45,150 bases of DNA, taken from positions 20,924 to 66,073 of the forward strand of contig PAOI01000025.1 of the NCBI GenBank assembly GCA_002707985.1, read 5' to 3'. The notes under the pieces are model-generated. The model saw only the letters and a program-made list of their open reading frames with translations, searched no databases and had not been told where the DNA came from. Below are positions 25,181-32,676 of the stretch, in pieces. The stretch comes from Sphingomonas sp. Its GTDB lineage: Bacteria; Pseudomonadota; Alphaproteobacteria; Sphingomonadales; Sphingomonadaceae. Numbering within the stretch: position 1 is the first letter of the stretch; each line of letters begins with the position of its first letter. The position numbers and the translations under genes were made by a program.

Positions 25181-28176
25181 AACTCCCGCATTTTCCGGCG
25201 GCGCGGCATCCTCCACCGCCGCTTGCCGGCAACCGGGATGCGGACGGTAACCTCGCTTCCGCCTGCTGGCGGTGCAGCAAAGGCAATGTCTCCGCCCAGC
25301 ACCGCGACACGCTCGTGCATGCCGCGAAGGCCGAAGTGCCCCGGTCGCTCGCGATTTCTCAGCACGTCCGCAGGCAGGCCAATGCCATCGTCGCGAACAC
25401 GCACCACAAGGGTGCCGTCGGCATTCTCGACATCCACGGTCGCTTCCCGCGTCCCCGCGTGCCGCAGCACATTGGCCAGCGCTTCCTCGACAATGGCGAG
25501 CAATTGGTCGGCGTTTTGCGGGGCCAAAGTCAGGGCTGCGCCCCGCCCGCGCAGCGAGACCGCCAGCCCATCCTCGCTGAAGCGTGCCACCAACGCCTCC
25601 AGCGAGGCCATCAAATCAGCCTCTTCGCCGATCCCGCGCAGCCCGCTTACGCGGTCGCGCGCCTGCACGATCACGTCGTCCGCACGCTCCAGCGCCTTTT
25701 CCAGTAGCGCGTGCGCTTTCGATCCGGGCATCGTCGCGTTCGCCGCAGCCTGAAAGCGGAGCATCAACCCCTGCATACCCTGCAACAGCGTGTCATGCAG
25801 TTCGCGTGCGATGCGCTCCCGCTCGCCGATTTGCGCCTCGATCCGTGCGCGCGCCTGCGCGGTATTTTCACGCAGACGCCAAAGATAGAAAAGCCACGCC
25901 AGCACCAGAAGCGCTGCCGCGCACAGCAGCCGGAACCACCACGTCTGGTAGAACATCGGCGGTATGGTGATCGCGATCGACGCGCCTTCCTTGTTCCAGA
26001 CGCCGTCGTTGTTCGCTGCGATCACTTCGAATCGCCGATCGCCAGGCGGCAGGTTCGCGTAAAATGCTTCGCGCCGCGATCCCGCGTCGACCCAATCCTT
26101 GTCGACGCCGATAAGTCGATAGCGGAAGCGATTACGCTCCGCCGCAGCGAGGCTCAGCGCGGTATAGGTAATGCGCAGGTTCTGCGTCCCGGCAGGAAGC
26201 GAAAGCGCGTCTGAGCCGGCAAAGCTTCGGCCATTGGCGCTTGCGCCTCGAATAACGACGGGAGGCGGTACGCGATTGAAAACGAGCCGCGATGGATCGA
26301 TCGCGCCGACGCCGCTGTTGTTCGCCACCCAGATACGCCCGTCGCCGCCGCGGACGGCGGTGGATTTATGTTCGTCCTGCTGCGCGACGCCTGGCAATCC
26401 GTCGCCGGCACTGAACAGATGGTAGCGCAGCGGCATCTGAGGATTATCGAGCGCCGTCACAAGCGCGGTGCGGGTCGTGCGAACAAGGCCGCGCACACCG
26501 TTGATCCACAAAGCGCCGTCCGGGGACTGCACGATTCCGGTGATGCCCGAAAGGTCGGGTGCAACGCGCGGATCCACCGCGCGGAACCGCCCCCTGTCAA
26601 AGAGCGCTATCCCGAGTTCGCCCCCTACCAGCACACCAGCGGGGCCGATCGACACCAGCGCGATATGTCCCACCCGCGGCGCGCGCTCGCGCGGGATGAG
26701 GCGGAGACGGTCGCCCTCGCGCCGGTACAGCCGGTCGCCCGCATACAGCCATTCGCCGCCACCGGGACCGGAAGGCGTGTGAAAAGTGCCTCGGTATGTC
26801 TGTTGGTCAGATGGCGAGACGTTGCGCCAGGTTCCGTCCACATGGCGGTAGACCCCGCGCTGTAGAGCGCTGACCCAGATGACGCCGTGCGCATCCCGGC
26901 TCCACGATGCGATCTCGCCGGGCGGGCGTAGGGTCAGGGTACGAAGCGCGCCGTTTTCCTCGAGCCGAAACAGACGGTCGGGCAGCGCGACGATCACGTC
27001 GTCGCCGTCGGCCTCGATCATCGCGATGTCGGCGGAAAAGCGGTGGATTATTTCGGGCTCGCCGCCCGGGCGCACGCGGTAGAGGAGGCCGGCCTCGGCG
27101 ATGAACACGGTTCCGTCGCCGCGCGCGGCGAGCTCGAACCCGCCGCGCGCCCCGGGTGCCACGCTCAGGCTCGTCACGGCGCTCACCGGGCGCAATCGGT
27201 TCAGGCCAAGATTGGTGCCGACCCAGATATTGCCTTCGCGATCCTCGAGCAGAGGCACCGCGCGACGCGACGTAAGCCCTTCCTGCAGGCCGAAGCGCTC
27301 GACACGTACCGGCGGCGACGTCGACTCCGAAAGCCCCCGCATTGCCAGTACGCCGCCGCTGAACGGGGTCTGCCACAAGGTGCCGTTGCGCGCGAAGATC
27401 ATTCGGTCGGCGAAGGAAGGAGCTTCGCCCGGCGGCGCCGGCACTTGCGCCAGCGTCATGGGGGAACGGATATCGAAGACCTCGCCCGACGCCCAGACCC
27501 GGCCGTCAGGCCCTTCGCTCAGCCGGGAGACGCCGTTTGTGCGGGCCGCAATCTCGAACCGGGCAGCGCCGGGTTGGCGCACGACGATGCTGTCTTCGAC
27601 ATTGGCCCATATCGCGCCGTTGCGCGCTGCAAATACAGCGAATGCCGACCCGGTCGGCACGCCGACGGATCCTGCCATGCGTTGCCAACGACCGCGCGCG
27701 AAGCGGAACAGTCCGCCGCCGATGGCCGAGCGCGCGACCCAGATCGCTCCGTCGCGGTCGCGCACGATCTGCTCCACGGTCGCACCCGGACTGAGGAAGG
27801 TATCGAGCCGCCCGCGGCGGAGACGTGACACTTCGCCGCTGAAGTAGCCGATCCAGAGTGTGCCATCCGGCTCGAACGCAAGCGCAGTAATGTTGCGCGA
27901 CGGAAAACTGCCGACATTCGGCGTCACTTCCTCGAAGCTGATTCCGTCGAACCGATAGAGCCCCGCGCCGCTGCCGATCCAGAGAAAGCCATCGGGTGCC
28001 TGGGCAAGGGACCATATATCGGGCGGGGTTCCATCCACCAGCCGCCATGCGCGATGATTATATTGCGCGAAGATGGGCTGCTCGGCGTGCGCCGGCTGAG
28101 GCTTCGCGGGTGCGGACGCGAGAAGCAGCACCGCAGCAAGCAACGCGACCAGCCGTGTCTCAACTCTACGCGTCAT
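25165..28176 (-). CDS. Second two-component sensor kinase with beta-propeller sensor (Reg_prop, Y_Y_Y, HisKA_3)
   Basis: This 1003-residue protein has the same order of parts as the kinase at 19768-22815. There is a signal peptide (MTRRVETRLVALLAAVLLLA), Reg_prop repeats beginning APDGFLWIGSGAGLYRFDG, a Y_Y_Y domain (RFRYRLIGVDKDWVDAGSRR), a membrane helix near 755, ERIARELHDTLLQ with its histidine near 791, and a C-terminal ATPase (RPGHFGLRGMHERV). ATG 28176 is chosen over 28296 because it starts directly at the signal peptide and follows AGGAAG. No regulator is adjacent; the NarL-type regulator at 38555-39190, a close relative of the first system's regulator, is the best candidate partner. 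The two kinases flank the exported hydrolase gene and are clearly paralogues. Confidence 0.92.
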   Translation of the reverse strand: MTRRVETRLVALLAAVLLLASAPAKPQPAHAEQPIFAQYNHRAWRLVDGTPPDIWSLAQAPDGFLWIGSGAGLYRFDGISFEEVTPNVGSFPSRNITALAFEPDGTLWIGYFSGEVSRLRRGRLDTFLSPGATVEQIVRDRDGAIWVARSAIGGGLFRFARGRWQRMAGSVGVPTGSAFAVFAARNGAIWANVEDSIVVRQPGAARFEIAARTNGVSRLSEGPDGRVWASGEVFDIRSPMTLAQVPAPPGEAPSFADRMIFARNGTLWQTPFSGGVLAMRGLSESTSPPVRVERFGLQEGLTSRRAVPLLEDREGNIWVGTNLGLNRLRPVSAVTSLSVAPGARGGFELAARGDGTVFIAEAGLLYRVRPGGEPEIIHRFSADIAMIEADGDDVIVALPDRLFRLEENGALRTLTLRPPGEIASWSRDAHGVIWVSALQRGVYRHVDGTWRNVSPSDQQTYRGTFHTPSGPGGGEWLYAGDRLYRREGDRLRLIPRERAPRVGHIALVSIGPAGVLVGGELGIALFDRGRFRAVDPRVAPDLSGITGIVQSPDGALWINGVRGLVRTTRTALVTALDNPQMPLRYHLFSAGDGLPGVAQQDEHKSTAVRGGDGRIWVANNSGVGAIDPSRLVFNRVPPPVVIRGASANGRSFAGSDALSLPAGTQNLRITYTALSLAAAERNRFRYRLIGVDKDWVDAGSRREAFYANLPPGDRRFEVIAANNDGVWNKEGASIAITIPPMFYQTWWFRLLCAAALLVLAWLFYLWRLRENTAQARARIEAQIGERERIARELHDTLLQGMQGLMLRFQAAANATMPGSKAHALLEKALERADDVIVQARDRVSGLRGIGEEADLMASLEALVARFSEDGLAVSLRGRGAALTLAPQNADQLLAIVEEALANVLRHAGTREATVDVENADGTLVVRVRDDGIGLPADVLRNRERPGHFGLRGMHERVAVLGGDIAFAAPPAGGSEVTVRIPVAGKRRWRMPRRRKMREFGGQP

Positions 28177-28280
28177 CTTCCTGTCGCTCGCCTGATCCGG
28201 GCAGCGGAATCTGGCGGACTCGGCCCGGCAGCTGCAAGCGAAAAGCGCCTTGGAGCGTGCTTTCCGCGCGAGAGGCGCCG

Positions 28281-28511
28281 ATGGTCGCCACCCCACAAGA
28301 TACGCCTTGCAGTGCGCCTATCTGGCGGCTTGCCGATCTCGTCGCTGGCACGCCGAGTCGGCTGCGCATGCCGGACGACCCGGGGGAGCTCTATCGCTTC
28401 CACGCAATTCATTGTCGCGCCACGCCTCCTGGGCCGGGGGCAGCGTGGCTGCGCGATCGATTGGTGGAGACGGGAGAAGCCAGCATGCCCGGCTCAGAGG
28501 CGCGAGGATGA
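28281..28511 (+). CDS. Possible small protein of unknown function
   Basis: This 76-residue frame starts with ATG six bases after AGAGG and has codon use similar to neighbouring genes (mostly G/C third positions). The middle, IWRLADLVAGTPSRLRMPDD, looks like genuine protein with mixed charged and aromatic residues. I recognise no family. It lies in the divergent region between the second propeller kinase and the DoxX gene. It could equally be chance open frame in GC-rich DNA; homologues with conserved frame would settle it. Confidence 0.3.
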   Translation: MVATPQDTPCSAPIWRLADLVAGTPSRLRMPDDPGELYRFHAIHCRATPPGPGAAWLRDRLVETGEASMPGSEARG

Positions 28512-28535
28512 CTGTTCGATATTATGGAACGTTAC

Positions 28536-28562
28536 GAATGAATTTATTCTTCTGTTTAGAAG
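28536..28562. promoter_or_regulatory. Adjacent inverted repeats upstream of doxX
   Basis: GAATGAATTTATTC (28536-28549) is a 14-base palindrome with one mismatched pair. It runs straight into CTTCTGTTTAGAAG (28549-28562), perfect 5-bp arms with a 4-base loop. They lie about 75-100 bases before the DoxX start in an unusually AT-rich patch, so an operator/promoter is likely. Confidence 0.4.
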
Positions 28563-28636
28563 TCCGGATGCGCCCCATCTTCTCCGCATGACGAGAGCCA
28601 CGCGTTGGTGGCGCCACTCGCCGAGGGAGAATTGAT

Positions 28637-29071
28637 ATGCTTGCACAATCCGACACCCCTGCCGCGGCCAGCATCGCCGCAGGCACCAATACCAGTTCCC
28701 GGGACTATGTCGCGCTGATCGGCCGAATCGCCATTGCGGCGATCTTCCTTCTCAGCGGCTTTTCCAAGATCACCGCGCCCGGCGCCACGATCGGCTATAT
28801 CGCGTCGGCGGGCCTGCCGCTGCCGCAGGTGGCGCTTGCGCTCGCGATCCTGGTCGAGCTCGGCGGCGGCGTGCTGCTGGTGCTTGGCTATCGCGTGCGG
28901 ATCGTCGCTGCAGCGCTTGCGATCTTTTCGGTGGTCGCCGCGCTCGGCTTTCATTCCGACCTCGCCGACCAGAATCAGTTCATTCATTTCTTCAAGAATC
29001 TGGCGATGGCCGGCGGCCTGCTTCAGATCGTCGCCTTCGGCGGCGGCCGATTGAGCATCGACCGGCGCTGA
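28637..29071 (+). CDS. DoxX family membrane protein
   Basis: The 144-residue protein has four hydrophobic segments and the DoxX signature LIGRIAIAAIFLLSGFSKITAP near the start, then PLPQVALALAILVELGGGVLLVLGYRVR. DoxX proteins are inner-membrane proteins; in mycobacteria one links superoxide dismutase and thiosulphate sulphurtransferase in redox defence, but most have no defined role. A strong GAGGGAGA ribosome site precedes ATG 28637. It is followed by a perfect 12-bp terminator hairpin and then by Dps and OsmC genes, in keeping with oxidative-stress physiology. A second, shorter DoxX protein is encoded at 32224-32676. Confidence 0.9.
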   Translation: MLAQSDTPAAASIAAGTNTSSRDYVALIGRIAIAAIFLLSGFSKITAPGATIGYIASAGLPLPQVALALAILVELGGGVLLVLGYRVRIVAAALAIFSVVAALGFHSDLADQNQFIHFFKNLAMAGGLLQIVAFGGGRLSIDRR

Positions 29072-29089
29072 TCGGCTTCAGCAGTAAAT

Positions 29090-29117
29090 ATGCCGGCGGT
29101 AGCGATACCGCCGGCAT
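29090..29117 (+). terminator. Perfect 12-bp hairpin after doxX
   Basis: ATGCCGGCGGTA (29090-29101) and TACCGCCGGCAT (29106-29117) pair perfectly around loop GCGA, 19 bases after the DoxX stop. It lacks a T-run but is the strongest hairpin in the window and probably ends the DoxX transcript. Confidence 0.65.
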
Positions 29118-29205
29118 CTGCGTGTCCAAATCACGTGCGTATCCGCCAAGACCTGCCGCCGTCGCTGCGCGATCCGCTGGAAAGACACTCTGCGGGAGCA
29201 CTCTT

Positions 29206-29721
29206 TTGTCCAACGATCTTTCCCGGCGCCTCAAAGCGCCGCTAGCCACACCCAGCGGCCTTGGCGACAATGCGACGCGCGACCTGTCTGGCGGGCTTAC
29301 CGCGCTGCTGGCTGACATGTTCGCACTCTATGTGAAGACCAAGAATTTCCATTGGCACGTCTCCGGCCCCCATTTCCGGGACTATCATCTGATGCTGGAC
29401 GACCAGGCGGCAGAGCTCTTCGCCACCACCGATCCGATCGCCGAGCGCGTGCGCAAGATCGGCGGCACGACGATCCGGTCGATTGGGGATATCGCGGCGA
29501 AATCGCGCGTGCTCGATAACGATGCGCCGTTCGTCGACGCTGGCGACATGCTGGCCGAGCTGCGCGACGATAATGGCGAGCTCGCCCGGCGCATGCGCGC
29601 ATTGCACGAGTTGTGCGACGAGCATGGTGACATCGCCACCGCCAGCCTGTTGGAAAACTGGATCGATCAGGCCGAACGGCGGCGCTGGTTTCTCTTCGAA
29701 GCAACGCGGCACGGCGGCTGA
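29206..29721 (+). CDS. dps: Dps-type DNA-binding mini-ferritin
   Basis: The 171-residue protein is a Dps-family ferritin. It has LSGGLTALLADMFALYVKTK then NFHWHVSGPHFRDYHLMLDD, giving the two ferroxidase histidines, and the acidic partner DPIAER. The C-terminal helix ends TASLLENWIDQAERRRWFLFEA. Dps stores iron, consumes hydrogen peroxide and protects DNA, usually as a dodecamer. The start is TTG 29206, with GGGAG seven bases before it; the longer ORF from 29122 begins with 28 residues unlike the family. The N-terminus (SNDLSRRLKAP) is modestly basic. Placed between DoxX and OsmC genes, it fits a stress cluster. Confidence 0.9.
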   Translation: MSNDLSRRLKAPLATPSGLGDNATRDLSGGLTALLADMFALYVKTKNFHWHVSGPHFRDYHLMLDDQAAELFATTDPIAERVRKIGGTTIRSIGDIAAKSRVLDNDAPFVDAGDMLAELRDDNGELARRMRALHELCDEHGDIATASLLENWIDQAERRRWFLFEATRHGG

Positions 29722-29801
29722 GCGCTCGCTCTTGTTCAATGCGGCGGCGGCAAGCTCTTCCCCTGTCTGCCGCTTGCCGCTAACCTCAGGAGACACGAAC
29801 G

Positions 29802-30191
29802 ATGCGATGCACCGCGCGCATGGCGCAGCCCGAGTTTCGCACCGAAATCACGGCGGGCGGCCATGCGCTCGTCGCCGACGAGCCTCATGCGCGAGGCGGT
29901 GGCGATGCCGGGCCTGCCCCCTATGACCTGCTTCTCGCAAGCCTCGCCGCCTGTACGTCGATCACGCTCCGCATGTACGCCGCGCGAAAGAACTGGCCGC
30001 TCGAAGGGCTCGGGATCGAACTGTCGCTGCTGGGTGTGAGCGAAACGCTTCGCATCAAGCGTACGCTTGCGATCGACGGTCTCGATGCCGATCAGCAGGC
30101 GCGGCTGGCTGACATTGCCGAGCGCACCCCGGTCACGCTGACGCTGAAGTCCGGCCTGCCGATCGACACCCGGCTCGCTCCGCAGCCTTAG
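29802..30191 (+). CDS. OsmC family protein
   Basis: The 129-residue protein matches small OsmC-family members: GGHALVADEPHARGGGDAGP, then PAPYDLLLASLAACTSITLRMYAARKNWPL carrying the peroxidatic cysteine (near residue 51). In classical OsmC/Ohr peroxidases a second cysteine lies in a KCPV-type motif; here the equivalent is ERTPVTLTL, so the resolving cysteine is replaced by threonine. That substitution is known in one OsmC subfamily and argues against straightforward two-cysteine peroxidase chemistry. AGGAGA lies before ATG 29802. It is convergent with the YoaK gene, ten bases apart, and follows dps by 80 bases, possibly in the same transcript. Confidence 0.88.
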   Translation: MRCTARMAQPEFRTEITAGGHALVADEPHARGGGDAGPAPYDLLLASLAACTSITLRMYAARKNWPLEGLGIELSLLGVSETLRIKRTLAIDGLDADQQARLADIAERTPVTLTLKSGLPIDTRLAPQP

Positions 30192-30200
30192 GCGAACGTC

Positions 30201-30893
30201 TCAGGGCACCTTGTTGAATTCCGGATGCGCGCTGCACCCGATCGTGGCTGCAAGGATCACCACGCCGGTGACCGCCAGCGGCAGTGCCAGTCCGAACTGC
30301 AGCACCAGCGTCCCGCCCGCGAGGGCGCCGAGGAAGAGCACGCCAACCGCAGCCATGCGCCGCCCCCAGTTCGGGTTAGTGCCACGTGCGAAATGCGAGT
30401 CCGCGGCCAGCCCTGTCAGCGTCAGCGTCAGCACGGTGGTGGTGAGATCCGGCACCTTCAGCTGCCGCACGGTGCCGTTGCGATATCCCATCGCGATCCC
30501 GGTCAGGGCGATGATCATGAACAGGCGCGGTGCCGGCGAGAGGCTGGCGACGTCATAGTCGAGCGCGAGCGCGGCAGCGATCCACAAAAGCGCCGCCTCG
30601 ATGAGCGCGGATCGGAGCAGCCACCGGCGCAGTGGCTTGCCGCGATGCGCCACGCCCAACCGCCCTGCGAGCAGCGCCCCCAGCAGGAAGCTCGCCAGCG
30701 CTGCAAGATACGGCGCGACGGCGAAACCGGGTGCGCCCGCAATGGCGAATCCCAGAAATACGATGTTGCCGGTCATGTTGGCGGTGAAAACCTTGCCGAG
30801 CCCCAGCACGCTGACCGCGTCGACCAGTCCGGTGGTGAAGGAGAGCACGAGCATCAGCCAAGCGAGCGGCGAAAGTGCATTGGTAGGTGACAC
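30201..30893 (-). CDS. YoaK family (DUF1275) membrane protein
   Basis: The 230-residue protein has about six hydrophobic segments and the DUF1275 signatures TTGLVDAVSVLGLGKVFTANMTGN near the start and MGYRNGTVRQLKVPDLTTTVLTLTLTGL in the second half. The family is of unknown function; a membrane transport or protection role has been suggested but not shown. ATG 30893 is 13 bases after the alginate-export gene stop, and it is the last gene of the seven-gene minus-strand operon. No terminator-like hairpin is evident in the ten bases before the convergent OsmC stop. Confidence 0.9.
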   Translation of the reverse strand: MSPTNALSPLAWLMLVLSFTTGLVDAVSVLGLGKVFTANMTGNIVFLGFAIAGAPGFAVAPYLAALASFLLGALLAGRLGVAHRGKPLRRWLLRSALIEAALLWIAAALALDYDVASLSPAPRLFMIIALTGIAMGYRNGTVRQLKVPDLTTTVLTLTLTGLAADSHFARGTNPNWGRRMAAVGVLFLGALAGGTLVLQFGLALPLAVTGVVILAATIGCSAHPEFNKVP

Positions 30894-30905
30894 GAAAGAT
30901 TCCCC

Positions 30906-32246
30906 TCAGAAACGAAAGCTGGTTTCCAGCGCGAGCATCGTCATGGTGCGTCCGCTGCCGGTTTCACGAAGGAAGGCCCCGGGGCGAAACAGCGACGCCG
31001 ACAGCATCAGATCAAGCGCGGGTGTCGCCTGCCAGTCGATCACCGCCTCTGCCTGCGATCCGACATGACGCGCGCGGCTCTCGCCCGGTGCGCGCAGCAG
31101 GTTGCCCGGAATGCCGTACACGCCATCGTTGCGCGATTGCCGCCAGTACAGGTTCGCCGCGATGCTGGCGCTTAGGCCGTTTCCGGGCGCCACGGTGAGC
31201 TTCGGATTCAGATTGATCAGATTGTACGGGCCGAGCGGGGTCAGCTCGCCGAAATATTTGGCCTTGGGATACAGCGCATCGAACGTTCCGACCCGCCTGT
31301 CGCCGCGCTGCCCGTCGCCGCTCGCCATGTCGAAGCGAAGCTGGGCCTCGAGCGGAACGCGCCGGAACGCGAAGCGATAGTCGACTTCGCTCGCTATCGT
31401 CCACGCGCGCACCCGGTCCGGACCGGCGCGCCCGAATTGTGCGACGCCCTCGACATTCCACCGCCACGCGTCGCGACCGCCGTGCCAGCGTGCGCCCACG
31501 CTGTGCCGCGTCTCGGTGCCGGTTGCGTCGAGCGCGCGGGACTGTCGGGCGTGGTGGCCTAGATAATAAACGTCGATCGCGGGCAGGGCGGCATAGGCGC
31601 CCCACAGCCGCTCGCCGCGCGCGCGACGATCGTCCCAGTCGCCTGTATCGGGAGCGACGGGCTGCAACCCGAGCAATGTGATTGTCGCATCGCCCTGTTT
31701 CACGTCGAGCCGCGCCCCGTCAAACGCGCGCGGCACGTTGACGCCATAGCGCGTGCCGACCAGCCGCTCGCTGCCCAGGATGATCATCTGGCGCCCGGCG
31801 CGCAGCGTCGCGCCGCCCAGCGAAACCTCCACAAATCCCTGAAGGAGATCGGCTCCGGTCGTGTCTGTCCCACCCGCCTCAGGCTTCACTCCGCCTGCGC
31901 GGGTGACGATCGGCTGCACGAAGGCGCGCAATGGTCCGGCATGGACGTCGAGATAGGGGAGAAGGCGAAGGTAGCGGTCGGTCTGGTCCGGCGCGTCGCC
32001 CCACAGATTGCCGTCGTAGTGCTCGACGCGCGCACGGATCTCCAGCCCGGTGCCGATCCACGCGCCATCGCCGATCGGCTGATATTTGAGTGGCTCCGCC
32101 CAGTATCCTGTGCGCGCGCCCGGGTCGGCAAGAACCGACCAGTCCTCGTCATAGCGCAGCGTCGTGAGTTCGGGCGGCGTGGGCGCATTCTGCGCGGCGG
32201 CGGGCGCGGCGCAGAAGGCGAGGCTAAGCGCGAATGCGGCGCGCAT
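30906..32246 (-). CDS. Alginate export family outer-membrane porin
   Basis: The 446-residue protein has a signal peptide (MRAAFALSLAFCAAPAAAQ) and a beta-barrel of the Alginate_exp family. Typical phrases are IGTGLEIRARVEHYDGNLWG, YLRLLPYLDVHAGPLRAFVQ, LRAGRQMIILGSERLVGTRYGVNVPRAFDGARL and the terminal aromatic strand ending in Phe (LETSFRF). The founding member AlgE exports alginate, but most sphingomonad members probably serve as general or aromatic-acid porins. ATG 32246 overlaps the end of the DoxX gene (23 bases); the ORF start at 32273 would add nine residues before the signal. It gives the operon an outer-membrane component, matching a likely role in handling a small exogenous compound. 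Confidence 0.9.
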   Translation of the reverse strand: MRAAFALSLAFCAAPAAAQNAPTPPELTTLRYDEDWSVLADPGARTGYWAEPLKYQPIGDGAWIGTGLEIRARVEHYDGNLWGDAPDQTDRYLRLLPYLDVHAGPLRAFVQPIVTRAGGVKPEAGGTDTTGADLLQGFVEVSLGGATLRAGRQMIILGSERLVGTRYGVNVPRAFDGARLDVKQGDATITLLGLQPVAPDTGDWDDRRARGERLWGAYAALPAIDVYYLGHHARQSRALDATGTETRHSVGARWHGGRDAWRWNVEGVAQFGRAGPDRVRAWTIASEVDYRFAFRRVPLEAQLRFDMASGDGQRGDRRVGTFDALYPKAKYFGELTPLGPYNLINLNPKLTVAPGNGLSASIAANLYWRQSRNDGVYGIPGNLLRAPGESRARHVGSQAEAVIDWQATPALDLMLSASLFRPGAFLRETGSGRTMTMLALETSFRF

Positions 32247-32676
32247 GTTCCGCCACCAGAGCGGCGAGCACAAAGCCGCCGATCAGCCCGATATGCTCGA
32301 AAAACGCATTGGTTGCCATGAAGCGGTCGTGCCCGGCGGGCAGGTTCCAGAAGTCGTTTGCGACGAGCGCGGCGAGCCCGGTGAAGACGCCGAGCATCCC
32401 GGCGCCGAACCACACGAATCGCCCGGCAAGGATCAGCACCGGCCCGACCAGTTCGACCGCGATCGTGATCGCCGCCCAGAGCGCGGGCGGGTGCATCCCG
32501 AAATGCGCCTGCTCGGCCACCGCTGACGGCCAGTCGGTCAGCTTGACCAGCCCGCCGAGGATGTATGCGCCGACCAGCGCGAACCGGGCGAGGAACCAGG
32601 TCCAGCGCCAGTCGAGGATTCGATGAACGAAGCGCGGTTCGTCGGCGGGGGCGGGCACGGGGACCGGCTCGGCCAT
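32224..32676 (-). CDS. DoxX family membrane protein (second copy)
   Basis: The 150-residue protein has four hydrophobic segments; the start of helix 1, WFLARFALVGAYILGGLVKLTDWPSAVAEQ, and PALWAAITIAVELVGPVLILAGRFVW are DoxX-like. The ATG at 32676 shares one base with the amidohydrolase stop (TAATG), indicating coupling; the longer ORF (to 33516) is a shadow of the amidohydrolase. The 3' end overlaps the start of the porin gene. A HDRFMATNAFFEHIGLIGGF segment is shared with many DoxX proteins of sphingomonads. Its role in the operon is unclear, but DoxX proteins occur with redox and haloperoxidase-type genes here in both copies. Confidence 0.87.
   Translation of the reverse strand: MAEPVPVPAPADEPRFVHRILDWRWTWFLARFALVGAYILGGLVKLTDWPSAVAEQAHFGMHPPALWAAITIAVELVGPVLILAGRFVWFGAGMLGVFTGLAALVANDFWNLPAGHDRFMATNAFFEHIGLIGGFVLAALVAEHARRIRA

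Larger units (their letters stand above)
28177..28636. other. 460-bp divergent region between kinase and DoxX genes
   Basis: This gap contains a possible small ORF (28281-28511) and, nearer the DoxX gene, two inverted repeats in an AT-rich patch (28536-28562) that probably mark the DoxX promoter or operator. Nothing else recognisable. Confidence 0.5.

Noticed and set aside
28526..28557. GGAAC at 28526 with a GTTT downstream, resembling an alphaproteobacterial EcfG (general stress) promoter
   Set aside because: The spacer to GTTT is over 20 bases; EcfG promoters need about 16-17. I found no GGAAC/CGTT pair with correct spacing before the Dps, OsmC or seven-gene operon either.
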